Source: Bacillus sp. SD075 (GTDB lineage Bacteria > Bacillota > Bacilli > Bacillales > DSM-1321). From it: a stretch of DNA of 64,000 nucleotides. The notes beneath the pieces are model-generated. The model saw nothing but the letters and a program-made list of their open reading frames with translations, made no database searches and had not been told where the DNA came from. The position numbers and the translations under genes were made by a program. The DNA lies in the NCBI RefSeq assembly GCF_017355165.1, contig NZ_JADILK010000001.1, positions 124,001 through 188,000 of the forward strand. Reading direction: 5' to 3'. Below are positions 53,346-61,687 of the stretch, in pieces (position 1 is the first letter of the stretch; every line of letters begins with the position of its first letter).

Positions 53346-54808
53346 AGAAGGTAAAATTGAATGGAGCTCCTTCTTGCATGGACCAAATCCAAAACTGGTT
53401 CGAACAGTCTTCTGATGTTGTTTTAAGAACAAAAACTTTTGATAATGAAGGTCGTTATTTATTGGGATTTTTATATGCACCAAACTTAGTGGATATGCAA
53501 TTTATCAATGAAGTGATACTGCCTACAATATCAAAAGCGGTTCAAGAAAATGAGGAATTATCAATTGATCAATTAAGCAATATTATGGAGATCAGTACGC
53601 TTAAAAAGGGCTCCGATTTAAAAGAGGGAGTAGAAAGCATTCTTTTTTCAGGAGACCTAATCATCATTAATGAATCCTCTAATGAAATTTACTATACCCC
53701 GTTAGCTAATTGCCCTAAGCGTAGTCCGGAAGAATCCAATATAGAATCTTCCATTCGGGGACCGAGAGATGGATTTGTTGAAAATATATCCGATAACATG
53801 TCTTTAATTCGCCAAAGGTTAAAAACGGCATCACTTAAATGTATAGAATTCACAATCGGGGAAAGAAGTAAAACTAAAATATTGCTACTTTATATAGATG
53901 ACATCATTAATCCCTCGATTCTTTTGGATATTAAAAAACGATTGGATTCATTAAAGGTTGATATCATAGTCAGCAGTTACCAAGTTGAAGAATTCCTATA
54001 TGATAATCAATTTTCCATCTTCCCCTTAATGGATTATATTGGTCGACCGGACTTTGTTGTTGAATCCTTGAATCAAGGGCGCTTTGCCATCCTGGTAGAC
54101 GGAAATCCCACATGCTTAATCGGACCAACCAGTGTTAATCAGTTACTGTATTCTGCTGATGACGCACATGCAAGCTTTTATTACACTAGTTTCATGCGCA
54201 TCATTCGTGTAGTCGCCTTATTTGTAACGGTTACGTTACCAGGTTTTTTTATAGCGTTAGTTTCATATCAAATGGATCAAATCCCCTTTTCTCTTCTTGC
54301 AACGATTTCAATCACTAGACAGGGATTACCCATACCTGCTTCTTTGGAGGCATTCATGATGATCATATTGTTTGAACTATTTAAAGAAGCCGGTCTTCGC
54401 CTGCCAAAAGCTGTAGGTGCCACGGTTTCTGTATTGGGTGGATTGATCATAGGTGATGCAGCGATTCGGGCAGGGCTGACTTCACCCTCCATGCTCGTAA
54501 TAATAGCTGTTACCGTTCTCTCGAGCTATACCTTAATCAACCAGAATATTGCTGGGAATATCGTTATTATAAGGTTATTCATATTTGCATGTTCAGCGTT
54601 TTTAGGTTTGTTTGGATTCTTTATGGGAATATTCCTTATCTTGATTGCTGTGGTTTCCTTGGAAAGTTTCGGCCAGCCTTTTGTGAATCCACTTTCCAAA
54701 CCAAATAAATCGGATATGTTAAAAGTCTTATTTAAGCTTCCTTATGGGATGTTAAGGAAACGGAATCAAGCTATACAGTCCAGTGATAATGAACAGCAAA
54801 AGGAGTAG
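53342..54808 (+). CDS. Germination receptor A subunit (GerAA family)
   Basis: A-subunit of the GerA-type receptor, 488 residues. N-terminal soluble domain (about 1-270) and a C-terminal membrane domain with about five spans from 285. Family motifs: FVENISDNMSLIRQRLK, GRPDFVVESLNQGRFAILVDGNPTCLIGPT (in parts) and LFKEAGLRLPKAVGATVSVLGGLIIGDAAIRAG. In B. subtilis GerAA-type oligomers act as nutrient-gated ion channels. ATGA overlap with the permease gene; 5 bases before the C-subunit gene. Confidence 0.93.
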   Translation: MKKVKLNGAPSCMDQIQNWFEQSSDVVLRTKTFDNEGRYLLGFLYAPNLVDMQFINEVILPTISKAVQENEELSIDQLSNIMEISTLKKGSDLKEGVESILFSGDLIIINESSNEIYYTPLANCPKRSPEESNIESSIRGPRDGFVENISDNMSLIRQRLKTASLKCIEFTIGERSKTKILLLYIDDIINPSILLDIKKRLDSLKVDIIVSSYQVEEFLYDNQFSIFPLMDYIGRPDFVVESLNQGRFAILVDGNPTCLIGPTSVNQLLYSADDAHASFYYTSFMRIIRVVALFVTVTLPGFFIALVSYQMDQIPFSLLATISITRQGLPIPASLEAFMMIILFELFKEAGLRLPKAVGATVSVLGGLIIGDAAIRAGLTSPSMLVIIAVTVLSSYTLINQNIAGNIVIIRLFIFACSAFLGLFGFFMGIFLILIAVVSLESFGQPFVNPLSKPNKSDMLKVLFKLPYGMLRKRNQAIQSSDNEQQKE

Positions 54809-54813
54809 GACAA

Positions 54814-55935
54814 ATGAGAAAACTAATTGCAGTCATGGTTATTGGCTGTCAACTTTTACTGACGACAGGATGCTGGGGAATGAAGGAAATTCAAGCTCAA
54901 ACATATGGAACCGCTCTAGGGATCGATTATAAAGAAGGTGAATTCATCTTATACTTTCAAGCATTAAATTTTGCTGATATAGCAAAACAAGAAGGGGCTG
55001 CTATATTACAACAAAAATCTCCTGTTATCATTGGGAAAGGTAAAGGGGAAAGTATCGAAGAAGCATTTACTGAATTAGAACAAAATGCAGCATTACCACT
55101 TTATATCGGGCATATTAACTCCTTCATTTTAAGTAAGAATGTAATCAATAAGAAAATGAAGGATTTCATTGAATATGTAGGAAAAGAGCCGTTATTGCGA
55201 TACAATTCATGGCTGTTTGTTACAGATGAGGATATTAAAAAGGTGTTTGACAGTGATAGTTTTTTTAATCTTCCTAACTTATTCACGATCATTCAAAGGC
55301 CAGAGACCGTTATTAATGAGAACTATTTCATTTCCCCGTTAAAATTCAGTGAACTCGTTTCGAAATTTTATCAGCCGGTTGGTTCCATTTTAATTCCCTC
55401 TATGGTCATAAATGAGCATCAATACTCAGAGAGGGGGAAAGAAAAAAAGGTACCAACGTTGAATGGGGGCTATGTTTTATCAAAACAAAAGTATAAAGGG
55501 TTCGTAAGTAAACAAGATTTGATCGGTTTAAAATGGGTTGAAAACAAGGCGACAGCCATGTTTTTTTCCCTGAACAAACAAAAGGTAAGTGTTGAAATCA
55601 TGGATCCCAAAACAAACATCAGGGTATTGGAACAACAAAAGAAACCTTTGTATGATTTAGAGGTTAGAGCAAATGGAATATTGAAACAAAATTTAAATAA
55701 CTCGGATGTGGAAAAAATTGAAAAAAATATAGAAAAAAAAATTAAGGGAGATATTTTGAAAACATTGGAGACGGGGGGAGAAATCAATACAGACCTTTTT
55801 AATATAAGTGAAAAGGCATACAGATACCATGTCAATAAGTGGGATAATGAACTTATTAATTCCTTTGATAAGACTTCAATAAATGACATAGAAGTTAATA
55901 TTCATATTGAACATAGTGAAAATTACAAGCGTTAG
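54814..55935 (+). CDS. Germination receptor lipoprotein (Ger(x)C family)
   Basis: C-subunit of the receptor, 373 residues, anchored by lipid. Signal MRKLIAVMVIGCQLLLTTGC with lipobox LTTGC (Cys 20), then the family start CWGMKEIQAQTYGTALGIDY, where GerC proteins usually have CWDxxEI. Domain 1 (about 25-200) and the C-terminal domain (about 215-370) are complete. RBS AAAAGGAGTAGG overlaps the end of the A gene. No terminator is clear behind it. Confidence 0.92.
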   Translation: MRKLIAVMVIGCQLLLTTGCWGMKEIQAQTYGTALGIDYKEGEFILYFQALNFADIAKQEGAAILQQKSPVIIGKGKGESIEEAFTELEQNAALPLYIGHINSFILSKNVINKKMKDFIEYVGKEPLLRYNSWLFVTDEDIKKVFDSDSFFNLPNLFTIIQRPETVINENYFISPLKFSELVSKFYQPVGSILIPSMVINEHQYSERGKEKKVPTLNGGYVLSKQKYKGFVSKQDLIGLKWVENKATAMFFSLNKQKVSVEIMDPKTNIRVLEQQKKPLYDLEVRANGILKQNLNNSDVEKIEKNIEKKIKGDILKTLETGGEINTDLFNISEKAYRYHVNKWDNELINSFDKTSINDIEVNIHIEHSENYKR

Positions 55936-55984
55936 ATTACAAGTTTCGGGTTATTTCGGATGCATGAGTTGTGTTAGACTTAAC

Positions 55985-56124
55985 TCATCTGGAAAATTCA
56001 GCGGCCGTTGTTGATCAAGAAAGGAAGCGCTGAATCCGTCCGTTTGGCACTGGAGAAGAAGGGCATTACGAGTTACAGAAAATTCTTTCTTAGCCCAAAA
56101 AGTGCTACCATGCCGATAAAATAA
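55985..56124 (+). pseudogene. Possible acetyltransferase-like remnant before ysnA
   Basis: Readable pieces in two frames, SAAVVDQERK and AESVRLALEKKGITSYRKFF ending in ATMPIK and a TAA at 56122-56124, resemble the C-terminal part of a GNAT protein (VVDQEN-xSVRLAxKxGMTYRK). The match is from memory and short, so this is a guess. Confidence 0.3.
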
Positions 56125-56142
56125 AAAAGGGTGAAATGAAAA

Positions 56143-56754
56143 ATGAAGACAGTAATCATTGCAACGAAAAATAAAGGGAAAGCCAAGGAGTTCGAAAGCT
56201 TATTCTCTGCCAAAGGATATGAAGTCAAAACACTTCTCGATGTACCGGATGCTCCGGATGTTGAGGAAACAGGCACAACGTTTGAAGAAAATGCGATCCT
56301 GAAGGCAGAGGCCATCGCCCATCAGGTAGGCCACTTTGTCATAGCTGATGATTCCGGATTGATTGTAGATGCATTGGAGGGGCGTCCAGGCGTATATTCT
56401 GCGCGCTATGCTGGAGAGTCCAAGAGTGATGAAGCAAACACGGAAAAAGTCCTCCGGGAACTTGAAGGTGTATCAAAAGAGGATAGAACGGCGCGGTTTT
56501 ATTGCGCGTTGGCACTAGCTTCACCCAACCAGGAAACGATTACGGTATCGGGAACGATGGAAGGATTGATTACAGAACAGCCCTCAGGAACAAATGGATT
56601 TGGTTATGATCCCATCTTTTTTGTTGAGGAACAGGGCAAAACAAATGCCGAATTGACAAAAGAGGAAAAAAACAAAATCAGCCACCGTGCCAACGCATTA
56701 AGGGCTCTAGATGAAAAGCTTGATCTATTTCTAAAAAGGGAAGAAGGAATGTGA
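56143..56754 (+). CDS. ysnA: Non-canonical purine NTP pyrophosphatase (RdgB/HAM1, YsnA)
   Basis: House-cleaning enzyme hydrolysing dITP, XTP and ITP to monophosphates. 203 residues, Maf/HAM1 fold. Signatures: [13 protein letters not shown] at the N-terminus, [24 protein letters not shown] (catalytic Asp) and [18 protein letters not shown]. The ATG at 56143 follows AAAAGGGTGAA. Overlaps the frame of ysnB; the two are co-transcribed. Confidence 0.96.
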   Translation: MKTVIIATKNKGKAKEFESLFSAKGYEVKTLLDVPDAPDVEETGTTFEENAILKAEAIAHQVGHFVIADDSGLIVDALEGRPGVYSARYAGESKSDEANTEKVLRELEGVSKEDRTARFYCALALASPNQETITVSGTMEGLITEQPSGTNGFGYDPIFFVEEQGKTNAELTKEEKNKISHRANALRALDEKLDLFLKREEGM

Positions 56755-56756
56755 CG

Positions 56757-57269
56757 ATGAAAGTGCTAATAATGAGTGACAGTCATGGCTTAACTCATGA
56801 AATCAGCATGATTACCGACCGTCATAAACAAGAGGTTGCTGCCATGATCCATTGCGGTGATTCGGAGTTGGAAAGTAATGATCCCCATATGTCGGGGTTC
56901 TTAGCGGTACGTGGGAATTGTGACTATGATCCGGCATATCCGAATGACATAGTGGAGAGCATCGCAGGCAAACGATTCTTCCTTTCACATGGACACCTCT
57001 ATAACATAAATGTGACACTGATGAACCTATCTTATAAAAGTGAAGAGGCAGGGGCGGATATCATTTGCTTTGGACACTCCCACGCTGCAGGTTCAGAATG
57101 GATAGATGGCAAGCTCTTCATCAACCCGGGAAGTATACGTCAGCCGCGTGGACGAAAAGAGAAAACCTATGCCATTTTGGATATCGGAAATGACCAACTT
57201 GAAATCATCTATTATGACCTTGAAGGAAAAATCGTTGAGGAACTAAGAAATGCTTATCAAATAGATTGA
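56757..57269 (+). CDS. ysnB: Metallophosphoesterase YsnB (MJ0936/YfcE family)
   Basis: Calcineurin-like phosphodiesterase of 170 residues. Metal motifs: MSDSHG (Asp-His), HCGDSE, VRGNCD, SHGH and FGHSH. Substrate unknown; the family acts on small phosphodiesters. The ATG at 56757 is 8 bases after AAGGA; a GTG at 56751 is less well placed. Starts 3 bases after the ysnA stop. Confidence 0.93.
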   Translation: MKVLIMSDSHGLTHEISMITDRHKQEVAAMIHCGDSELESNDPHMSGFLAVRGNCDYDPAYPNDIVESIAGKRFFLSHGHLYNINVTLMNLSYKSEEAGADIICFGHSHAAGSEWIDGKLFINPGSIRQPRGRKEKTYAILDIGNDQLEIIYYDLEGKIVEELRNAYQID

Positions 57270-57282
57270 CTTCATGTATAAT

Positions 57283-57318
57283 GAACAGGAAGCGTTTTTC
57301 CCTGCTTCCTGGTTCATA
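57283..57318 (+). other. Hairpin after ysnB
   Basis: TGAACAGGAAGC and GCTTCCTGGTTCA nearly perfect arms; followed by A tracts and T tracts rather than a simple T run, so termination is uncertain. Confidence 0.4.
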
Positions 57319-57348
57319 AAAAAAGAAAAAACTTTTTTTAAAAACCCG

Positions 57349-57377
57349 TTGACTTTCTTTTGATATCCTACTATAAT
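57349..57377 (+). promoter_or_regulatory. Sigma-A promoter of tRNA-Arg
   Basis: TTGACT at 57349-57354, 17-base spacer, TATAAT at 57372-57377, about 65 bases before the tRNA. Confidence 0.82.
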
Positions 57378-57441
57378 AAGAAGTGTCCTAAGGGAACAGT
57401 TAAGGTAATACATAAGTTTTACCGCAACTTATATCATAAAC

Positions 57442-57515
<74 letters not shown>

Positions 57516-57520
57516 CTAAA

Positions 57521-57560
57521 GTAAAAAAGCCAAAACCTTAGAAGGTTTTGGCTTTTTTAC
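57521..57560 (+). terminator. Terminator of tRNA-Arg
   Basis: GTAAAAAAGCCAAAACCTT-AGA-AGGTTTTGGCTTTTTTAC perfect inverted repeat with an internal T6 tract. Confidence 0.92.
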
Positions 57561-57713
57561 TTTTTTGAGCTGTTTAAGTTAGTAGAGGTAATTTTGATTT
57601 GCATCCTTTTAACCTTTCATGTTCGTATGACGATAAGAAGTTTTTTATTTCATATTTATCGCAGGTGGATGACCTTTTTATGTCGAACTTGTTATAAATA
57701 AGGAGATGTTTAA

Positions 57714-57914
57714 ATGAATAAAGATAGATTATTCAAGTTCATTCAAACTTCCACTCGGGGCAATTTCTTCTCAGTCGAAATATCCGATGATGGAACAAAA
57801 GTGGTTCAATTAGCCAAGGAGTTAGAAAAAGAAGGAAGAATCAAGTTGAGGGAATGTACACGAAAAGAACAAGGTGTTTATCTGGAAGGAATACTTAAGT
57901 TTGTACCTAGCTAA
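57714..57914 (+). CDS. Unknown small protein (66 aa)
   Basis: I do not recognise a family. The ATG is preceded by AAGGAGATG, 5 bases away, so it is very likely translated. The product is basic, with a helix-like LAKELEKEGRIKLRE segment and alternating hydrophobic strands (YLEGILKFV), and could be a small winged-helix or beta fold; this is a guess. No membrane segment. It lies between tRNA-Arg and an oppositely directed unknown gene and shares a bidirectional terminator with it. Confidence 0.65.
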   Translation: MNKDRLFKFIQTSTRGNFFSVEISDDGTKVVQLAKELEKEGRIKLRECTRKEQGVYLEGILKFVPS

Positions 57915-57963
57915 TACTTAATGAGCTCTAACGAAGGATTTATAAGAGTATGCTCCAAGAAAA

Positions 57964-57991
57964 AGGCATCCTTGATGGGATGCTTTTTTTG
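57964..57991. terminator. Bidirectional terminator between two small unknown genes
   Basis: GGCATCC-TTGAT-GGGATGC with an A run before and a T run after, serving both convergent genes. Confidence 0.82.
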
Positions 57992-57995
57992 TATT

Positions 57996-58262
57996 TTATA
58001 AAGTCCTATTTAATGTTTGACGATTTTTTTTAATGATTTCACGGTTTTTGATTATTGCCGTCTTCAATTCTTCGACGGGTGAACTTTTATCATCCTCCTT
58101 AATGTGTTGCATCTTCGCGCTTGATTGGTTTTGTATAAGTATTTCGATCGTATCGCGTAATTCTGGCAGTGATACCTTGTGTTGTTCAGATAAATGATGT
58201 AATGCCTTGTGTAAATCGGTGTCATGGATTGAAGGGACAATCGCGTCGTTTTCACCTTTCAA
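57996..58262 (-). CDS. Unknown small protein (88 aa)
   Basis: No family recognised. Start is TTG at 58262, with GAGGAGG 8 bases upstream on the minus strand, which strongly supports translation. The protein is hydrophilic and helix-rich: KALHHLSEQHKVSLPELRDTIEILIQ, then a charged linker (KEDDKSSP) and ELKTAIIKNREIIKKNRQTLN, a likely second helix. No signal or membrane span. Possibly a small regulatory or structural protein. Confidence 0.6.
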   Translation of the reverse strand: MKGENDAIVPSIHDTDLHKALHHLSEQHKVSLPELRDTIEILIQNQSSAKMQHIKEDDKSSPVEELKTAIIKNREIIKKNRQTLNRTL

Positions 58263-58580
58263 TAATATAGCCTCCTCTAAAGCTTATTCACGCTTATTTA
58301 GCATATTATTGAGTGATAATAATTATCCAGAGAACGCTCTATTTCGACATGGGAAAGTACGCTTATTATTCTATATTCTATATCGGCATAGTGCCATGGG
58401 AATTTTTTAATGGAGGGTGAATTCTCCTTACAGTGTTTGATGGGAAGACCTTCTGACTATCGAGGTCATTTTTGGATACTTTGCAGAAATTATAAATAAA
58501 TCAAAAAAACATTGACAATATACAAACAAATTAATAATATGTTTATTATATTATAAACTTTATAGGGAAGTGTTTGTTTC
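58263..58580. other. Intergenic region, 318 bases, divergent
   Basis: Between the divergent minus-strand small gene and the DUF2087 gene. AT-rich. A sigma-A-like promoter for the + gene lies at the right end. I see no other gene, no strong hairpin and no RNA motif. Confidence 0.6.
58512..58540 (+). promoter_or_regulatory. Candidate sigma-A promoter of the DUF2087 gene
   Basis: TTGACA at 58512-58517 and TAATAT at 58535-58540 with a 17-base spacer. Confidence 0.55.
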
Positions 58581-59336
58581 GTGAAGGATGCTGAAATGTT
58601 TTGGGGCGCATCTCAGGATGAGCTTAAACAAGGGTATATCGAAGGTAAGAATCAATATGTTTGTTTGTTGTGCGGAAGTGCAATTGAAAAGGGGATAGTA
58701 TACCCGAAAGATGGAATTCTTTATGAAGCGAAGAGGTATATGCGAATGCATATTGAACATGCACATCGTTCCGTTTTTGAATATTTGATTGATCTCGATA
58801 AAAAACTTACAGGTCTCACGGATCATCAAAATCGCCTTCTTCGCCTTTTTTACCAAGGGAAGAATGATGCTGAGGTTCAGGGGGAAATGGGAATTGGCAG
58901 TCCTTCCACCATTCGGAACCATCGCTTTGTGTTGAAAGAGAAAGAGCGTCAGGCTAAGTTGTTTTTAGCCCTGATGGAACTTTTGAAAGATAAAGATGAA
59001 TATGCGCAGGCATTTATCCCGCTTCATCAAAAAGCTAGGATGGTCGATGATCGTTATAACGTTACCGAGGATGAAAAGTTGACTGTACTGAAAAAGTACT
59101 TCCCTAAAGGCAGTCAGGATGCATTGAAGTCTTTCCCGCCAAAGGAAAAACAAAGGCTGATCATTCTTCAAGAAATTATGAACCGTTTTGAAAATGGGCG
59201 GAAATACGAAGAAAAAGAAATCAATCAAATATTGGGTGCTGTTTATCATGATCATGTTCTTTTGAGGAGATATTTAATAGAATATGGATTCTTGGATAGA
59301 AAGCCTGATGGGAGCCAATATTGGCTGAAGAAATGA
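58581..59336 (+). CDS. DUF2087 domain transcriptional regulator-like protein with N-terminal Zn-finger
   Basis: 251 residues. N-terminus has YVCLLCGS ... MRMHIEHAHRS (Cys-x2-Cys and His-x3-His spaced about 25 residues), a C2H2-like zinc site. The middle (about 75-115, LTDHQNRLLRLFYQGKNDAEVQGEMGIGSPSTIRNHRF) resembles a LuxR-type HTH. The C-terminal ~70 residues are DUF2087 (FPPKEKQRLIILQEIMNRF ... YEEKEINQILGAVYHDHVLLRRYLIEYGFLDR). It is probably a DNA-binding regulator. Start is GTG or ATG near 58581; AGGGAAGTG lies upstream. Forms a two-gene unit with the GIY-YIG gene 18 bases downstream. Confidence 0.75.
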   Translation: MKDAEMFWGASQDELKQGYIEGKNQYVCLLCGSAIEKGIVYPKDGILYEAKRYMRMHIEHAHRSVFEYLIDLDKKLTGLTDHQNRLLRLFYQGKNDAEVQGEMGIGSPSTIRNHRFVLKEKERQAKLFLALMELLKDKDEYAQAFIPLHQKARMVDDRYNVTEDEKLTVLKKYFPKGSQDALKSFPPKEKQRLIILQEIMNRFENGRKYEEKEINQILGAVYHDHVLLRRYLIEYGFLDRKPDGSQYWLKK

Positions 59337-59354
59337 TGACTGGAGGCGAGAAAG

Positions 59355-59711
59355 ATGGATCGCAAAAAAGAATTGAAGCAATTATATAAAGAAACGAAGG
59401 TTGAAGCAGGGGTTTACCAAATCAGAAATACGGTAAATAATAAAGTCTTTATCGGAAGCACCAGGAATTTAAAGACATTGAAGGGGAAACAATTTGAATT
59501 GGAAATGGGAACAAACACGAACAAAGTGCTGCAAGGTGAGTGGAACCAATATGGGAAAGATGCTTTTTCTTTTGAGGTACTGGAGGTATTAAAGGCGAAA
59601 GAAACAGGATTTTTTGATGTGAAACGGGAATTGAAAAAACTTGAAGAAGAGTGGATGGAAAAAATACAGCCATATGAAGAACGAGGATACAATCGAATGA
59701 GATCCAATTGA
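59355..59711 (+). CDS. GIY-YIG-domain nuclease-like protein
   Basis: 118 residues. GIY-YIG-type core: GVYQIRNTVNNKVFIGSTRNL, with YIG replaced by FIG. Downstream QGEWNQYGKDAFSFEVLE and a Glu-rich helix follow (KRELKKLEEEWMEKIQPYEERGYN). In the catalytic family, the two Tyr, an Arg and a Glu are needed; here Tyr in GVYQ and R in STRNL are present, and the YIG Tyr is Phe, so activity may be altered. ATG follows GGAGGCGA. It lies in one unit with the DUF2087 gene. Confidence 0.75.
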   Translation: MDRKKELKQLYKETKVEAGVYQIRNTVNNKVFIGSTRNLKTLKGKQFELEMGTNTNKVLQGEWNQYGKDAFSFEVLEVLKAKETGFFDVKRELKKLEEEWMEKIQPYEERGYNRMRSN

Positions 59712-60256
59712 CTTGTACGTGGCCTTTAGAGAGTCTCCGTGATTCCCAGCTCTCGATTACCTTTCAGGCAGTTCCTTCATCATCCATAATGAAGGAAATA
59801 TGGTAGCGATAATAATATATTCTGTGTTTATGATTAGGAGGTGCTGGGATGGGAAATGGAGATGGATATCCACGGTCGAAAAAAGGGTAGAAAACATTAA
59901 GGCATTCTATTTTCATATAACCTGTATTGGTTAATGTTTGTTTGTGATTATCCTGTAACGGTTCCTGATTATCGGTGGTTCCCTTATCGCTTTGGAGGGT
60001 GGGGGTTGGTGACCTGATACACGGAATTACTACCCTTTGCACCGTGAAACTTCAGGTCTGATTGACAAGAAAGAAAAATAAAGAATACATGGAAACGGAT
60101 AAAAAGAACGGCTGGATTTGGGAGTGTTCAAACTGGGAGTCATTTATGACTCTTTTTGTGGGAAGATAATCAGGGATCTTGCTTGTTGTTAGTTTTTAAA
60201 TGGTTTAAGCTAGTGATGAGGGACCTTTACTAAATAATTAATTTTAGGAGTTGCGA
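59712..60256. other. Gene-poor region, 545 bases
   Basis: Contains a hairpin TTCCTTCAT-CATCCATA-ATGAAGGAA (about 59772-59797), a 13-codon open frame at 59849-59890 behind a consensus AGGAGGTG, and a small terminator-like hairpin GAGTCAT-T-T-ATGACTC with T5 at 60137-60157. I recognise no gene, RNA family or mobile element. Confidence 0.5.
60137..60158 (+). terminator. Small terminator-like hairpin
   Basis: GAGTCAT and ATGACTC stem with minimal loop, T5 tail; no clear upstream gene, so a short transcript may end here. Confidence 0.5.
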
Positions 60257-60430
60257 ATGAAAAAAATAGGATGGGCCATAACGGGGATAGGAGCAATCAT
60301 TGCGCTGGGGGCTTTGCTTTATCCTTTGAATGTCATTGATAAAACACTATGTATTTATTTATTGCTTGGCGGTGCAGGCCTAATGTTCGTCGGGTCTATG
60401 TTCAGGGCCTTTTTGCTCCTGAAAAGATGA
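60257..60430 (+). CDS. Small two-span membrane protein (57 aa)
   Basis: ATG at 60257 behind TTAGGAG. 57 residues with two hydrophobic segments (IGWAITGIGAIIALGALLYPL and CIYLLLGGAGLMFVGSMFRAF, in parts), basic ends, so probably a helical hairpin in the membrane. No named family recognised. It lies 43 bases before the DUF202 gene on the same strand and may be co-transcribed. Confidence 0.6.
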   Translation: MKKIGWAITGIGAIIALGALLYPLNVIDKTLCIYLLLGGAGLMFVGSMFRAFLLLKR

Positions 60431-60473
60431 CTGATTTTAAGGTTGACCAAAAACGATCGATTAAGGTGATATC

Positions 60474-60833
60474 ATGGAGAAAAACCAACTGAAACATGCC
60501 CAGCAGCATCTGGCTAATGAACGCACCTTCTTAGCATGGATAAGAACGGTGATTGCGATAGTGGGGGTTGGTTTTCTTGCGACAAGCCTGCATTTTACGA
60601 TTGGTGTGCATCGGGATGCCCGGATTGACATGATCAGTATCGTGCTGGGGATGTTTGCATGTGCGTTGGGCCTTGTGATTACAGTGCTGGCGACGTTCGG
60701 TTTTCTTCAGAAGAAGCGGCAAATCAATGAAGGGACGTTCCAGCCCTCAAGTGCACACATCATTCTAATCGCTGTTTTCATGGTCATATTGTTATCGATG
60801 ATCATTTTATATTTTATTTTCATAAAAGTTTAA
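60474..60833 (+). CDS. DUF202 family membrane protein (YidH-like)
   Basis: 119 residues, DUF202 signature HLANERTFLAWIRTVIAIVGVGF at the N-terminus and three membrane spans (about 20-38, 52-75, 93-117). Function unknown; present in many bacteria as YidH. The ATG at 60474 has a weak AAGGTGA site upstream (60463-60469). A terminator follows the stop. Confidence 0.85.
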   Translation: MEKNQLKHAQQHLANERTFLAWIRTVIAIVGVGFLATSLHFTIGVHRDARIDMISIVLGMFACALGLVITVLATFGFLQKKRQINEGTFQPSSAHIILIAVFMVILLSMIILYFIFIKV

Positions 60834-61259
60834 GACTGTCCTAACCATATAGGACAGTTTTTTAGTTTCTACTATTATATACTTAATCTTACATCAATAC
60901 GGAAAGATTTCTTCCATTAATAAAATTCAATCAAAAAAAAGAAGGCTGGAAAAAAACTGAATTGCATTTTGGTTACGAAAGAGTAATGAGGACTTTTAAA
61001 ACATTTCATTCAGTATTGAACTAGTCTTTACCGGAAGTTTATATTCAGCTGCTAGGAAAAGATCGATCAAGTTTTGTCTTTTGCCTTCCTTGAAAAATGG
61101 TTTAACATCCATTTTTGTAAGTAAACTTAACATGGTCCATGCTAGCTTTAAGACTATTTGAAGTGTTTCAATTCATTCGATATCCATCATGTTTTAAATA
61201 TTTGTTTAATTTCCATTTTGTGAGATATGATAAAGAGGAACTTAAAGGAGGTCATCAAG
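60834..61259. other. Intergenic region, 426 bases, with possible minus-strand remnant
   Basis: Starts with a terminator and ends with the AAAGGAGG site of the acetyltransferase gene. Within 60996-61172 the minus strand is open for about 59 codons (e.g. LKLAWTMLSLL, KPFFKEGKRQNLIDLFLAAEY) with no usable start codon. It may be a decayed gene piece or chance. Confidence 0.4.
60835..60864 (+). terminator. Terminator after DUF202 gene
   Basis: ACTGTCCTA-ACCAT-ATAGGACAGT stem, T6 tail. Confidence 0.88.
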
Positions 61260-61535
61260 ATGGTGGATATCAAAAAAGGTGAAGGTTCTTTTTTTGTCGA
61301 AGAATCTGGTGAGAAACTAGCGGAAATCACATTCTTTAAATCAGGGGATGATGAAATCACGGTCGATCATACCGTTGTTTCTGACAAGCTTCGCGGGCAA
61401 AAGGTAGGAAATGCCCTTGTTGAAAAGGTAGTAGGGTATGCGAGGGAGGAAAGACTGAAAATTGTTCCGGTATGTTCGTTCGTTCAAATACAATTTGAAA
61501 AATATGCAGAATACGAGGATGTATTGGCTAAATGA
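61260..61535 (+). CDS. Small GNAT-like N-acetyltransferase (YjdJ type)
   Basis: 91-residue protein of the short GCN5-related family PF14542 (YjdJ/YidJ). EITVDHTVVSDKLRGQKVGNALVEKVVGYAREERLKIVPVCSFVQ (in parts) includes the acetyl-CoA-binding RGQKVGNALV (usually RGQGxGxxLv). Substrate unknown. The ATG at 61260 follows AAAGGAGGTC; the upstream frame is without a site. A long imperfect terminator follows. Confidence 0.88.
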   Translation: MVDIKKGEGSFFVEESGEKLAEITFFKSGDDEITVDHTVVSDKLRGQKVGNALVEKVVGYAREERLKIVPVCSFVQIQFEKYAEYEDVLAK

Positions 61536-61601
61536 ACCAGAGGGCTGGACCAGGGGATGATCAATATTCCTTGTGTTCAGCCCTTTGGTCATTTTTTCAG
61601 A
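61533..61601 (+). terminator. Long terminator hairpin after the YjdJ-type gene
   Basis: ATGAACCAGAGGGCTGGAC and GTTCAGCCCTTTGGTCAT with mismatches and a 30-base loop, then T6. Confidence 0.75.
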
Positions 61602-61687
61602 AAATCCCTTCAATTCTCCAAGAAAATAATAGTAAAGGCCTTTCCGCCTACAGTATGGTTCGCATTTAATATAGGGGAGGTGCTAGG

